Shown in pieces: positions 51,927 through 60,724 of a stretch of DNA of 64,000 nucleotides. Numbering within the stretch: position 1 is the first letter of the stretch; the number at the start of each line of letters is the position of its first letter. The stretch covers positions 992,001 through 1,056,000 of the forward strand of contig NZ_CP011925.1 of assembly GCF_000238315.3 (NCBI RefSeq). Direction: 5' to 3'. The position numbers and the translations under genes were made by a program. The DNA comes from Pseudoalteromonas piscicida. GTDB lineage: Bacteria > Pseudomonadota > Gammaproteobacteria > Enterobacterales > Alteromonadaceae. Below the pieces are notes generated by a model that was given only the letters and a program-made list of their open reading frames with translations, had not been told where the DNA came from and ran no database searches.

Positions 51927-52992
51927 AAAAGTACTAATTGGGTTAGTGCTATGGATGGTGTGTTTTAGTGTTGATGCTAAACAGTCTTTAAATGTCTTGT
52001 TTGTTAATCCTTCTGTGCCTGGTGAACCATTTTGGCAGCGCGTTCAAGGCATTACAGAAGCGGCTGCGGATCAATTCGATATTAGACTAGATGTGATTTA
52101 TGGAGAAGGAAACCGAATTATACAGCTCGCTGAGCTTAAAAAATATTTGAGTTATCGTGCTACTCCCGATTACGTCATCCTCATTAATTATCCCGGTGGT
52201 GCCGAAGAAAGCCTAAAGCTTTTAGAAAAATATGGGATCAATCATATTACTTTAGAAGAAACGATTTCTGGCCCTGAAAGGCTCGCAATAGGTAATCCAA
52301 AAGAACACTATAAGTATTGGCTTGGGGAAGTGCATCATGATAATGACCAAGCTGGTTATGATCTGGCAAAGAAACTATACCAACAGGCTAAAACTAACGG
52401 TCATGAGACAATTTACCCTATTGCTATCAATGGTCACTATGGCACAGAGTCAGATATTAGAAGCAACGGTGCAAAGCGCTTTTTTGATGAAGTTGGCGTG
52501 GTGGTTCAGCAAACCGTTTATGCCGGGTGGTCAAAAGAACAAGCCTTTGATAAGACTAAGAAATTGTTGCACCGCTATCCAGAAACAAACCTGATTTGGT
52601 GTGCGTCAGATTTGATGGCGATGGGAGCTATCACCGCAGCTGCATCAAGCACTTCACAAATAGTGTTTGGTGGGTTTGATTGGTTGTCGGATACTTTTGA
52701 CCTTATTGAACATAATGAGATGCAAGCATCCGTTGGCGGGCACTTTATGATGGGAGCTTGGGCGTTGATTTCGGTGTACGATCATTATTATGGGCATCCC
52801 TTTTGGAAAGACAACACAGAGCTTGCGTTTGACTTAAGTGTGATCACCAAGGAAAATCTAGCGGACTATTACTGGATAAAGTCAGCGAAAAACTGGCAAT
52901 CTATTGATTACAAGGCAATGAGCCTTAGAGGAAAACCTAAAGAGCAGTATCATTTTTCTCCTGAGCTATTAAGAAAAAGTTTGCAAAAGTAG
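51919..52992 (+). CDS. Periplasmic sugar-binding-type protein
   Basis: 357 residues with a signal peptide (~1-20, FSVDAKQ). Periplasmic binding protein of the LacI/RbsB/LuxP-like type: LNVLFVNPSVPGEPFWQRV, GNPKEHYKYWLGEVHHDNDQ, GYDLAKKLYQQA, NLIWCASDLMAMGAI, VFGGFDWLSD. No ABC permease or ATPase is adjacent; instead it is translationally coupled to DUF418 and EAL-HDOD genes, so a sensory role feeding signalling rather than uptake is possible. Ligand unknown. Confidence 0.85.
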   Translation: MIKKVLIGLVLWMVCFSVDAKQSLNVLFVNPSVPGEPFWQRVQGITEAAADQFDIRLDVIYGEGNRIIQLAELKKYLSYRATPDYVILINYPGGAEESLKLLEKYGINHITLEETISGPERLAIGNPKEHYKYWLGEVHHDNDQAGYDLAKKLYQQAKTNGHETIYPIAINGHYGTESDIRSNGAKRFFDEVGVVVQQTVYAGWSKEQAFDKTKKLLHRYPETNLIWCASDLMAMGAITAAASSTSQIVFGGFDWLSDTFDLIEHNEMQASVGGHFMMGAWALISVYDHYYGHPFWKDNTELAFDLSVITKENLADYYWIKSAKNWQSIDYKAMSLRGKPKEQYHFSPELLRKSLQK

Positions 52993-53057
52993 AAATGCAG
53001 TAGTGTAAAGCGGTTGAAGCGATTACAATACGGGTTTTTACTCAAAGTGGTTGTATC

Positions 53058-54044
53058 GTGACAGAGCAAAAGCGCCTCAATAAATACATCAGTGAAACTG
53101 GATTCTGCAGTCGTCGAGAAGCTGATGACTTAATCGCCTCAGGCCGTGTCAAAGTAAATGGAATTCTACCAGAAATGGGCACCAAAGTGTCTGATGCTGA
53201 CACTATCATCATTGATGGTAAGCCTCTGAAAGCAAAGCCAAAGGCTGTATTTATTGCTTATAATAAACCTGTTGGTGTAACTTGTACCACCGAGCGTAAA
53301 ATCAGAAGTAATATTGTCAGTGCAATTAACTATCCTGAGCGTATTTTCCCAATTGGTCGCTTAGACCGTCCATCCGAAGGATTAATTTTCTTGACCAACC
53401 AAGGCGATATGGTCAATAAAATCCTTCGCGCCGGCAATAACCATGAAAAAGAGTATGAGGTTGTGGTCGATAGGCCCATTGATGAGCGCTTTGTAAAACG
53501 TATGTCCTCAGGTGTTCCAATCCTTGGCACTGTCACAAAGCCTTGTAAAGTTCGTAAAACCGGGGCTAAGTCATTTACCATTGTGTTGACCCAAGGCTTA
53601 AATCGTCAAATTCGCAGAATGTGTGAATATCTAGGATTTGAAGTAACACACCTTAAACGTATTCGGATAATGAATATCGATCTAACTGGCCTTAGCTCTG
53701 GTAAGTGGCGTCACCTTAACGAAAACGAAATGCGAGCGATTAATCACGCCACAGAGTCATCGAGTAAAACGCAAGAGGCATCAGCGGGTGCTGGTGCGGG
53801 AAAACAGCATGATAAGCCTAGAAGTGAAGTTAGTGAGGTCGGTCGTCCAAAGCAAGATATGCGAGCGCATAACAGCAAAGATAGAACAACTGAACTCGAC
53901 AAACAAAATAGCGTTAAGCCTAAGCCAAAAACGCGAAATGGTGAACAAAATCACAGTCACAACAAACGTAAGTCAAGCCCAAAGCACAATACTAAGCCTG
54001 CAAAAAGGGTCAAAGGTACTTTGTCCTTAAATAAGAATAAGTGA
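53058..54044 (+). CDS. rluF: 23S rRNA pseudouridine synthase RluF
   Basis: Isomerises U2604 in 23S rRNA (E. coli numbering). 328 residues starting at GTG 53058: S4 RNA-binding domain (~5-60; RLNKYISETGFCSRREAD), catalytic Asp in PIGRLDRPSEGLIFLTN, then GDMVNKILRAGNNHEKEY and QGLNRQIRRMCEYLGFEV, the RluF rather than RluB pattern. The last ~90 residues (240-328) are low-complexity, rich in Lys, Asn, Ser and Gln (KPKPKTRNGEQNHSHNKRK), a disordered basic tail longer than in E. coli (290 aa). Confidence 0.92.
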   Translation: MTEQKRLNKYISETGFCSRREADDLIASGRVKVNGILPEMGTKVSDADTIIIDGKPLKAKPKAVFIAYNKPVGVTCTTERKIRSNIVSAINYPERIFPIGRLDRPSEGLIFLTNQGDMVNKILRAGNNHEKEYEVVVDRPIDERFVKRMSSGVPILGTVTKPCKVRKTGAKSFTIVLTQGLNRQIRRMCEYLGFEVTHLKRIRIMNIDLTGLSSGKWRHLNENEMRAINHATESSSKTQEASAGAGAGKQHDKPRSEVSEVGRPKQDMRAHNSKDRTTELDKQNSVKPKPKTRNGEQNHSHNKRKSSPKHNTKPAKRVKGTLSLNKNK

Positions 54045-54125
54045 CCTGAAGTTCGGATAATTAAGCAAAGAGTAGGGCAATGTAAAGCCCCTTGACAGCT
54101 TAATTAGAATGGGCAAAACGAAATA

Positions 54126-54153
54126 AATAAGGGCTATAGAAATAGCCCTTATT
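54126..54153. terminator. Bidirectional terminator between rluF and minE
   Basis: AATAAGGGCTAT (54126-54137) and ATAGCCCTTATT (54142-54153) form a perfect 12 bp stem with a 4-base loop between convergent genes. Confidence 0.82.
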
Positions 54154-54169
54154 ACATTTACTCAAACTG

Positions 54170-54430
54170 TTACTTTTCATCATCAGGTAGAGTAACGTTC
54201 AATTCTAATACTGCTAAATCATCCTCGTTTTGTTCAAACTGGACGTTGACGGCATCCGAATCTACTTTTACGTATTTGCGAATAACATCGAGGATGTCTT
54301 GCTTAAGTTGTGGTAAGTAGTCAGGTGTACCACGCTTTGAGCGCTCGTGCGCAACGATGATTTGCAGTCGCTCTTTCGCTAATGATGCGCTATTTTTTTT
54401 CTCAGAACGAAAATAATCTAGTAATGACAC
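54170..54430 (-). CDS. minE: Cell division topological specificity factor MinE
   Basis: 86 residues from GTG 54430 ([20 protein letters not shown]), with GGAGGG five bases upstream; the frame stays open inside minD, but an earlier start would not fit the family. N-terminal MinD-activating segment ([19 protein letters not shown]) and topological domain are complete. MinE drives MinCD oscillation and confines the Z-ring to midcell. Last gene of minCDE, one base after minD. Confidence 0.94.
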   Translation of the reverse strand: MSLLDYFRSEKKNSASLAKERLQIIVAHERSKRGTPDYLPQLKQDILDVIRKYVKVDSDAVNVQFEQNEDDLAVLELNVTLPDDEK

Positions 54431-54431
54431 T

Positions 54432-55241
54432 TTACCCTCCAAAGATCCGTTTGAAGATACCTTTCTTCTCAACTTGCAAGAAACGGAAATCAACGACTTC
54501 ACCTAATAAGCGGTTAATTGCATCGCTATACGCTTGGCCTGCATCAGACTCTTGGTCTAAGATAACCGGTTGACCTGAGTTCGACGCATTAAGTACTGCT
54601 TTTGATTCAGGTATTACACCTAGTAAGTCAATCGCTAGAATTTCTTTAACATCGTCTACCGACAACATTTCACCGCTATCTACACGCTCTGGGTTATAAC
54701 GTGTAAGCAATAGGTGTTCCTTAACTGGCTCTAGGCCCATTTCAGCGCGCTTCGACTTGCTTTGTAGAATACCTAAAATACGATCTGAGTCACGAACGGA
54801 TGAAACTTCAGGGTTAGTTGCTACCACGGCTTCATCAGCGAAGTACAATGCCATCATTGCGCCTGCTTCAATACCCGCTGGTGAGTCGCAAATGATGAAA
54901 TCAAATTCTTCTTTCATTTCATTTAGCACACGCTCAACCCCTTCTCGAGTGAGGGCGTCTTTATCTCGAGTCTGAGAAGCTGGAAGAATATAAAGTTTTT
55001 CAACGCGTTTATCTTTAATCAATGCTTGATTTAGATTTGCTTCACCGTTGATAACGTTGACAAAATCATAAACAACGCGACGCTCGCATCCCATGATTAA
55101 GTCGAGGTTTCTAAGACCAATATCAAAATCGACAATGGCTGTTTTATAACCCTTTAGCGCTAAGCCAGTACCAATTGCTGCACTTGACGTTGTCTTACCA
55201 ACACCGCCTTTACCTGAAGTTACGACAATAATTTTTGCCAT
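54432..55241 (-). CDS. minD: Septum site-determining ATPase MinD
   Basis: 269 residues, deviant Walker A ParA-type ATPase (KGGVGKTT at 10-17) and CDSPAGIE switch region. The C-terminal amphipathic membrane-targeting helix (GIFKRIFGG) is intact. Recruits MinC and MinE to the inner membrane. AAGGAT precedes ATG 55241; five bases after minC. Confidence 0.97.
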   Translation of the reverse strand: MAKIIVVTSGKGGVGKTTSSAAIGTGLALKGYKTAIVDFDIGLRNLDLIMGCERRVVYDFVNVINGEANLNQALIKDKRVEKLYILPASQTRDKDALTREGVERVLNEMKEEFDFIICDSPAGIEAGAMMALYFADEAVVATNPEVSSVRDSDRILGILQSKSKRAEMGLEPVKEHLLLTRYNPERVDSGEMLSVDDVKEILAIDLLGVIPESKAVLNASNSGQPVILDQESDAGQAYSDAINRLLGEVVDFRFLQVEKKGIFKRIFGG

Positions 55242-55246
55242 CTGAT

Positions 55247-55951
55247 TTATCCTTTGACCAAAGCTGTAATTTTTAATGATTCGTCTTGTTGTGTTATTTG
55301 AGCAGCTTGACCCCAGTGTTCACCTTGCAGTGAATCACTGATCCAATAACTCCCGTTTATAGACACCAGCTCAGCTTCTAAGCGCTGACAGAATATACTC
55401 GTGTCTTCTTGGCCTTGCGCACCTGCGATTGCACGACCACGTAAAGTACCGTAAATGTGCACGTTACCATCGGCGATAACTTCTGCACCATGACTTACAG
55501 CACCTAGCACGATCAGATCACGGTCTTTAGCATAAATTTGCTGACCACTACGTACCGTTCCGTTCACAATTTGAGCAGGAAGATAAACTTGTTTTTCTAC
55601 TACTTCTGCTGCTTGAGATTGTGATGGGGTACTCGGTTGCACATCCCTTGAATAGTTTAGTACAGAAAACCCGGCTTCTTTGGCTAAGTCGTGCTGACTT
55701 TGAGTACCGCTACACACACCCACTGGATTGAGTTGTAAATCGACCAGTGTTTGCTTTAACTCTTTGAATTCTACAGTTTGCTCCTGAACATCAGCTAAAT
55801 TAACTACAATTGGTGCACCTTGAAAAAATTTAGGCGCTTGCGAAATTTTGCTATCAAGATCTTGCCTTAACTTGGTCAGATCTAAAGAAAACAACTGCAG
55901 CACAGAGAGTGTAAATAGATTTCCTTTTAGTTCGAATGTTTGATTTGCCAT
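55247..55951 (-). CDS. minC: Septum site-determining protein MinC
   Basis: 234 residues: N-terminal domain (~1-100; FELKGNLFTLSVLQL) that antagonises FtsZ polymerisation, a linker, and the beta-helical C-terminal domain (~125-225; VRSGQQIYAKDRDLIVLGAV, GNVHIYGTLRGRAIAGAQG) that dimerises and binds MinD. First gene of minCDE, divergent from ycgL as in many gammaproteobacteria. Confidence 0.95.
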   Translation of the reverse strand: MANQTFELKGNLFTLSVLQLFSLDLTKLRQDLDSKISQAPKFFQGAPIVVNLADVQEQTVEFKELKQTLVDLQLNPVGVCSGTQSQHDLAKEAGFSVLNYSRDVQPSTPSQSQAAEVVEKQVYLPAQIVNGTVRSGQQIYAKDRDLIVLGAVSHGAEVIADGNVHIYGTLRGRAIAGAQGQEDTSIFCQRLEAELVSINGSYWISDSLQGEHWGQAAQITQQDESLKITALVKG

Positions 55952-56086
55952 ATGTACTCAAATTTCTGTTACAACCGCCGCTAAAGCCTTATCTAGCTGA
56001 CTTTAGCGCGTAGTAAAACTTTCCACAACTTACTAATAGCATGGTATAGTGACCGCCCATGATTAGCAAGAATTTATAGGCTTATA

Positions 56087-56368
56087 ATGCTCACTGCCAT
56101 ATACAAAAGTCCAAAAAAAGCGGATACCTATCTTTTTGTAACTAAAAGAGATGATTTTTCCAATGTCCCTGCACCGTTAATGGAAACTTTCGGCACTCCT
56201 ATCTATGTCATGATTATTGACCTTGCGAGAAGAACAAAATTGGGAATTGCTGATCTTGAAACGGTTAAGCAAAAATTAACTGACGATGGGTTTTACTTGC
56301 AACTTCCACCGCATACAGAAAGCTTGCTCGATGAATTTAGAAAGCAAAACGGAGTAACAGATTCGTGA
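56087..56368 (+). CDS. ycgL: YcgL-domain protein
   Basis: 93 residues. YKSPKKADTYLFVTKRDDFS, FGTPIYVMIIDL and DDGFYLQLPP are the YcgL signature. Function unknown; the neighbourhood (minC divergent, lytic transglycosylase downstream with a 4-base overlap GTGA) is typical for the family. Confidence 0.92.
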   Translation: MLTAIYKSPKKADTYLFVTKRDDFSNVPAPLMETFGTPIYVMIIDLARRTKLGIADLETVKQKLTDDGFYLQLPPHTESLLDEFRKQNGVTDS

Positions 56369-57381
56369 TAAAAAAAATTTCCCTACTAGTGGCCTCAGTT
56401 TGCTTGTCCACATCAGTCTTTGCTAACACTCAAGCGAAGTTTGATGAATACCTCAAAAACCTAAAACAAGAAGCGATTGACAAGGGCTATACACAACAAT
56501 TAGTTGATGAGGCTTTTGCAACAGCAGTATTTAAGGAAAAGGTGATTAAGGCTGATAAGTCCCAGCCAGAAATTGTCGAAACACTAGAAACTTATTTACC
56601 CAAGCGCGTCCCCGAATGGAAAATCCAACAGGCCCGCAAACTCTACAAAGAACACCAAGAATCTTTAGAAAAAATAGCAAAAGAATATGGCGTACAGGCA
56701 CGGTTTATTGTTGCCCTGTGGGGCCTTGAAAGTAACTTTGGTCGTATTCAAGGCGGCTATCCAGTCATTAGTGCGTTAGTGACACTTGCTTTTGATGGTC
56801 GTCGAGAAGCTTTGTATAAAAGACAGTTGTGGGCTGCGCTGGATATTTTAAGAGATGGTCACATCGGTCTGGATGATTTCAAAGGATCTTGGGCAGGAGC
56901 AATGGGTCAAACTCAGTTTATGCCAACTTCATTTACGTCTTATGCCGTTGATTATAACAAAGATGGTCGCAAAGACATTTGGACGACACAAGAAGATGCT
57001 TTTGCGTCAATAGCCAATTACCTGAAAAGTGTGGGCTGGAACGATGACCTGACTTGGGGTCGCCAAGTTAAATTACCTGAAGGTTTTGACAATAGCTACA
57101 TTTTAAAACGTGGCACCAAATCACACAAAGAGTGGCTTAGTGAATGGCGTAAATCAGAGCGTTCATTGCAGGAGTGGCAAGCGCTTGGTCTTCGCAGAAT
57201 GGACGGCACTGACTTGCCACAAGTCAATATCACAGCAGCATTAGTGATGCCAGATGACGCCAATGGCCGGATGTACTTGGCTTATGACAATTACAAGGCT
57301 TTAATGAATTGGAATAGATCTTATTACTTTGCCTCAAGCGTTGGATATTTATCTGACAGAATAGGTTACCCAAAGATTTAG
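56365..57381 (+). CDS. MltB-type lytic murein transglycosylase
   Basis: 338 residues starting with GTG 56365, signal peptide ~1-20 (LSTSVFA). MltB/GH103 catalytic domain with the Glu in LWGLESNFGRI, then YPVISALVTLAFDGRR, GSWAGAMGQTQFMPTSF and YAVDYNKDGRKDIW. Cleaves peptidoglycan glycan strands with anhydro-muropeptide formation. No lipobox and no C-terminal peptidoglycan-binding domain, so it is probably a soluble periplasmic enzyme. Coupled to ycgL. Confidence 0.92.
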   Translation: MIKKISLLVASVCLSTSVFANTQAKFDEYLKNLKQEAIDKGYTQQLVDEAFATAVFKEKVIKADKSQPEIVETLETYLPKRVPEWKIQQARKLYKEHQESLEKIAKEYGVQARFIVALWGLESNFGRIQGGYPVISALVTLAFDGRREALYKRQLWAALDILRDGHIGLDDFKGSWAGAMGQTQFMPTSFTSYAVDYNKDGRKDIWTTQEDAFASIANYLKSVGWNDDLTWGRQVKLPEGFDNSYILKRGTKSHKEWLSEWRKSERSLQEWQALGLRRMDGTDLPQVNITAALVMPDDANGRMYLAYDNYKALMNWNRSYYFASSVGYLSDRIGYPKI

Positions 57382-57397
57382 CCACGAAGTCAGACTT

Positions 57398-57423
57398 AGC
57401 CCGCTCGAATAGCGGGCTTTTTT
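57398..57423 (+). terminator. Terminator of ycgL-transglycosylase operon
   Basis: AGCCCGCT (57398-57405) and AGCGGGCT (57411-57418) with a 5-base loop, followed by six T, 17 bases after the stop. Confidence 0.88.
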
Positions 57424-57522
57424 ATGCCTATTTATTGGATGATAAAGCTTGCTTCGCAGGCATTAGATTTGCGGTAAACAAAAAAGACATATAGCAAAGA
57501 CGAGTAGTATTCATAAAGCAAT

Positions 57523-57553
57523 AAAAAAGGCAGCGTCCAACTCGCTGCCTTTT
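57523..57553 (-). terminator. Terminator of cydAB operon
   Basis: AAAAGGCAGCG (57525-57535) and CGCTGCCTTTT (57543-57553) form an 11 bp stem; on the minus strand the stem is followed by six T. It lies 24 bases beyond the cydB stop and leaves no room for a CydX-like gene. Confidence 0.85.
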
Positions 57554-57576
57554 GGTTGGGCTAATGTATGCAAGTG

Positions 57577-58575
57577 TCAATAGTAGGACAAAGGTTGAAC
57601 CTTGCCCCAAAAGACTCGGTACGAAAATAACGTATATGCAATTAAGGTCGGCACCACAATGACTACGCCATATAATAAGAAAGTAAGAGCCGATGCGTCA
57701 GCGACCGCTTCGAAGATGGTTAGTTTGCCAGGCACTACAAATGGGTAAAAGCTATAAACTAAGCCGAAGAAGCAAAGCACAAAGATAAATGCTGAAATCA
57801 GGAACGGTAACCAAGCACCATTATCCGGCGACTTTGGTAGTTTCTGTAACACAAGTTCTAAAATTACAAAGAGCGACAAGCAAATAATCGGGGCTGGTAA
57901 TACGACTAAGGCCATCGGGAGGTCAAACCAACGCTCATAGATCCACTCATTAATCGCTGGGTTGATGATAGAAACGAGCAACACCCCAACAAAGGCTACT
58001 CTCGCAAATTTTTTGCACCAGCTAATCGCATCTTGCTGCAATTGCCCTTCACACTTCATAATTAGCCATGCAGAACCAATCAAGCCATACGCGCAGACAA
58101 CGCCAATTCCACTAAAGACCGCAAATGCATGGGCAAGAGGGGTATTTTCAAAGCCTATGACATAAAGTCCCAGCATATACCCTTGCGCAAACGAGGTGAG
58201 TAGCGACCCAAATTTAAATACTTTGTCCCACCGCCTTTGGCGTTTAACTCTCGCTTTTGCTCTGAAATCAAAAGCGACACCACGCATAATTAAGCCAAAG
58301 AGTAAAAACACAACAGGAATGTAGAGCGCCTGCAAGATCATACTATGGGCTTGAGGAAATGCGATAAATGCGAGGCCTACAGCTAAAACTAACCACGTTT
58401 CATTAGCATCCCAAAATGGACCGATAGAGGCTATCATAGTGTCTGCTGTTTCTTTATCGTCCAGCGGGATCATCATGCCAACGCCAAGGTCGTAACCATC
58501 TAATATTGCATAAACAAGCACTGCGAGTGCCATCAAACCGGCATAGATGAGAGATAGATATTCTGGATTAAACAC
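57577..58575 (-). CDS. cydB: Cytochrome bd-type quinol oxidase subunit II
   Basis: 332 residues with about eight to nine membrane spans. LDGYDLGVGMM, WDANETWLVLAVG and FRAKARVKRQRRWDKVFKFG are CydB hallmarks. The length fits the cyanide-insensitive (CioB) branch. Starts with GTG 58575 inside the end of cydA (overlap of eight bases). Forms the bd oxidase with CydA in the inner membrane. Confidence 0.93.
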   Translation of the reverse strand: MFNPEYLSLIYAGLMALAVLVYAILDGYDLGVGMMIPLDDKETADTMIASIGPFWDANETWLVLAVGLAFIAFPQAHSMILQALYIPVVFLLFGLIMRGVAFDFRAKARVKRQRRWDKVFKFGSLLTSFAQGYMLGLYVIGFENTPLAHAFAVFSGIGVVCAYGLIGSAWLIMKCEGQLQQDAISWCKKFARVAFVGVLLVSIINPAINEWIYERWFDLPMALVVLPAPIICLSLFVILELVLQKLPKSPDNGAWLPFLISAFIFVLCFFGLVYSFYPFVVPGKLTIFEAVADASALTFLLYGVVIVVPTLIAYTLFSYRVFWGKVQPLSYY

Positions 58576-59914
58576 GAGTCACCTCCTCAGCAAATTCCTT
58601 CATGTCGTACTCTTCCACTTCTACAGATTTGCTAGCAGTGTGGAACAAAGTACGAATATAAGCGTACAGTAAGATTGCATATATCGTCAGATAGCCAATG
58701 AGTGTAAATAAGACGTTTTCTGAGGCAATTGTTGTGACTGCATCTTCAACTCTTAAGATACCACTGACGATATAAGGTTGGCGGCCAATTTCTGTGACAT
58801 ACCAGCCTGCGAGGGTAGCCACCCAGCCTGAGAAAGTCATCGCAACAAGCGCTTTCAGTTGCCACTTCGGTAACTCGCCCTTTTTCCATAATGTAAAACG
58901 AGTGACAAACGCAACTAAGATCATCAGCATTCCCATCCCAACCATGATTCTAAAACCGAAAAAGACGGGCTTAACAGGTGGATGTTCACCTTTAAATTCA
59001 TTAAGCCCTTTAATTTCACCGTTCACGTCGTGGGTAAGAATAAAACTTGCCATGTTAGGAATACCGAGCGCAAAGTCGTTGCGTCTTTCTTCCTCATTTG
59101 GAATTGCGAATAGTAATAGTGGTGCACCTTTTTCTGTTTCCCACACCCCTTCCATTGCTGCAATTTTTTGTGGTTGGTGTTTTAGTGTATTTAGGCCGTG
59201 TAAATCGCCGACAAAAGCTTGCAATGGAGTAAGCAGTGCCGCAACGGTTAACGCAACGGTTAGCGCCTTTTTGGGGGCATGTTTTTCATCGTTTTTCAGC
59301 ATCCGATACGCACTGACACCAGCTATCAAAAATGAGGCCGTCAGTGCACTAGCTAATAACATATGGAAGAAGCGATAACCGAATGAAGGATTGAAAATAA
59401 CTTCAAACCAGTCCGTGGGATATACGATACCGTCTCTAAGTTCAAAGCCCGTCGGGGTTTGCATCCAACTATTCAAAGACAGGATCCAAAATGCCGAAAG
59501 CGTTGTACCTATGGCGACGATAAAAGTGGCTAAAGTATGTATTTTAGGTGGTACGCGCTTCATGCCAAACAGCATGATCCCTAAAAATGTTGCTTCCATA
59601 AAAAATGCGGTCAATACTTCATAACCGAGCAAGGGACCTGCAATATTGCCGACTTTCTCCATAAAGCCGGGCCAGTTTGTACCAAACTGGAACGACATAG
59701 TAATGCCGCTTACGACGCCGAGTGCAAAGGTCAATGCAAAAATTTTGACCCAAAAGCGATAAGCTCTTAACCAAACCGGGTGTTCGGTTAGGTCATACTT
59801 GAGTTTAAAAAACGCCAGAAACCAAGCTAACGCGATGGTTATCGTGGGAAAGAGAATATGAAAACTAATATTTGCTGCGAATTGTATTCGCGACAACAAC
59901 AACGTATCAAGCAT
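58568..59914 (-). CDS. cydA: Cytochrome bd-type quinol oxidase subunit I
   Basis: 448 residues, shorter than E. coli CydA (522) because the Q-loop is short, as in the CioA/cyanide-insensitive type. Seen: RIQFAANISFHILFPTITIA with the axial His, SFQFGTNW, the NSWMQTPTGFE block and GRQPYIV (GRQPW in E. coli). Reduces O2 to water with quinol; gives high-affinity respiration and tolerance to cyanide, NO or sulfide in relatives. GAGGTG precedes ATG 59914. Cotranscribed with a 50-residue ORF and a GbsR-like regulator. Confidence 0.94.
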   Translation of the reverse strand: MLDTLLLSRIQFAANISFHILFPTITIALAWFLAFFKLKYDLTEHPVWLRAYRFWVKIFALTFALGVVSGITMSFQFGTNWPGFMEKVGNIAGPLLGYEVLTAFFMEATFLGIMLFGMKRVPPKIHTLATFIVAIGTTLSAFWILSLNSWMQTPTGFELRDGIVYPTDWFEVIFNPSFGYRFFHMLLASALTASFLIAGVSAYRMLKNDEKHAPKKALTVALTVAALLTPLQAFVGDLHGLNTLKHQPQKIAAMEGVWETEKGAPLLLFAIPNEEERRNDFALGIPNMASFILTHDVNGEIKGLNEFKGEHPPVKPVFFGFRIMVGMGMLMILVAFVTRFTLWKKGELPKWQLKALVAMTFSGWVATLAGWYVTEIGRQPYIVSGILRVEDAVTTIASENVLFTLIGYLTIYAILLYAYIRTLFHTASKSVEVEEYDMKEFAEEVTRV

Positions 59915-59929
59915 GACGCACCTCGCACT

Positions 59930-60082
59930 TTAAGACTTACGTAATAATTTATCCTTTAAATCTATTACTTTACTCACAGAAGAACCGAGCTTCATCAACG
60001 ATTGCAATTGCTCTGGTGATAGGCGTTGAAGTTCCGCTGACCACTTAGTGACGGTTTCAAGTAGGTCATGAATGGATTGCAT
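59930..60082 (-). CDS. Small 50-residue protein in the cyd operon
   Basis: An ORF running MQSIHDLLETVTKWSAELQR to DLKDKLLRKS, 50 residues. It starts three bases after the GbsR-like stop and ends 15 bases before cydA, so it is in the operon. Composition is that of a soluble amphipathic helical protein, with no membrane span, so it is not CydX. Codon use and tight packing argue that it is a real gene; function unknown, possibly an assembly or regulatory partner. Confidence 0.65.
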   Translation of the reverse strand: MQSIHDLLETVTKWSAELQRLSPEQLQSLMKLGSSVSKVIDLKDKLLRKS

Positions 60083-60085
60083 TTG

Positions 60086-60475
60086 CTACTGTGCATACAC
60101 TTCTTCTGGTGAGTTAGCGCTATCTAGGATTTGGTCACGAAGTAGAGTGAGTGTTGGGTCGATTTCCCTTTTTCTTCTCTCTTCAAATACGCGGTTAGCG
60201 AGATCCCAAATAGAGCCGTTTGGAGAGTAGTATTCTTTACGGTCGCCAGGAATATGATGCACCTTAACTAGTTGCCAAGATTGCAATTCTTTTATTCCCA
60301 TACTCACGTTACCACGTGAAATTTTTAATGCATCGGCGATTTCGTTCGCTGTTAATGGTTTTTCATTAATAACCAACAAACCAACCATTTGTCCTATAGT
60401 TCTGTTGAAACCCCAACGGCTTCCCATTCCGCCGCAATGAAGTACAAAATTTTCTATTTTTGGTGATAAGTTCAT
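60086..60475 (-). CDS. GbsR/MarR-type transcriptional regulator
   Basis: 129 residues. GGMGSRWGFNRTIGQMVGLL followed by LTANEIADALKISRGNVSMG and a wing is the GbsR-family winged helix pattern. First gene of the unit with the 50-residue ORF and cydAB, so it probably controls bd oxidase expression and its own. A near-perfect 18 bp dyad begins 11 bases upstream of its start. Confidence 0.88.
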   Translation of the reverse strand: MNLSPKIENFVLHCGGMGSRWGFNRTIGQMVGLLVINEKPLTANEIADALKISRGNVSMGIKELQSWQLVKVHHIPGDRKEYYSPNGSIWDLANRVFEERRKREIDPTLTLLRDQILDSANSPEEVYAQ

Positions 60476-60485
60476 TGTTTTAAAC

Positions 60486-60503
60486 TTTCAGTAATTATTG
60501 AAA
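60486..60503 (-). promoter_or_regulatory. Candidate GbsR-type operator
   Basis: TTTCAGTAATTATTGAAA is palindromic at 16 of 18 positions, with TTTCA/TGAAA ends like GbsR-family operators. It lies just upstream of the regulator's start codon and would overlap the -10 region of an FNR-driven promoter; autorepression is a natural guess. Confidence 0.5.
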
Positions 60504-60522
60504 CTTTAATATAAAGGTCACT

Positions 60523-60536
60523 TTGACTTAGATCAA
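60523..60536 (-). promoter_or_regulatory. FNR/ANR-type box upstream of gbsR-cydAB
   Basis: TTGACTTAGATCAA matches the FNR consensus TTGAT-N4-ATCAA with one mismatch. It is centred ~54 bases before the regulator's start codon, and AT-rich -10 candidates (AATAAT-like) lie at the spacing of a class II site. Oxygen-dependent control of cydAB is known in related bacteria. Confidence 0.55.
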
Positions 60537-60724
60537 GCATTAATTAAGCTCAACTACAACATAGTGAAAGTTAACCTTCCCCGAATATCTATAATTGCCA
60601 TCCACTGACCGCAAATCAATATAAATTTCAAATCATTGTGATTTAATGCGGCCGCAATCACACGGATTATGCTGCACGGCCTCTTACTTTTGCAGCGGTA
60701 CTCACATGACACGGGAATTTATAC

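Noticed and set aside
57427..57610. CydX-like small subunit downstream of cydB
   Set aside because: The region is occupied by the operon terminator, and the only open frame overlaps cydB and it.
58794..59378. 194-codon open frame on the + strand
   Set aside because: It lies entirely antisense to cydA, has Ser/Pro/Thr-rich composition without motifs, and cydA is unambiguous.
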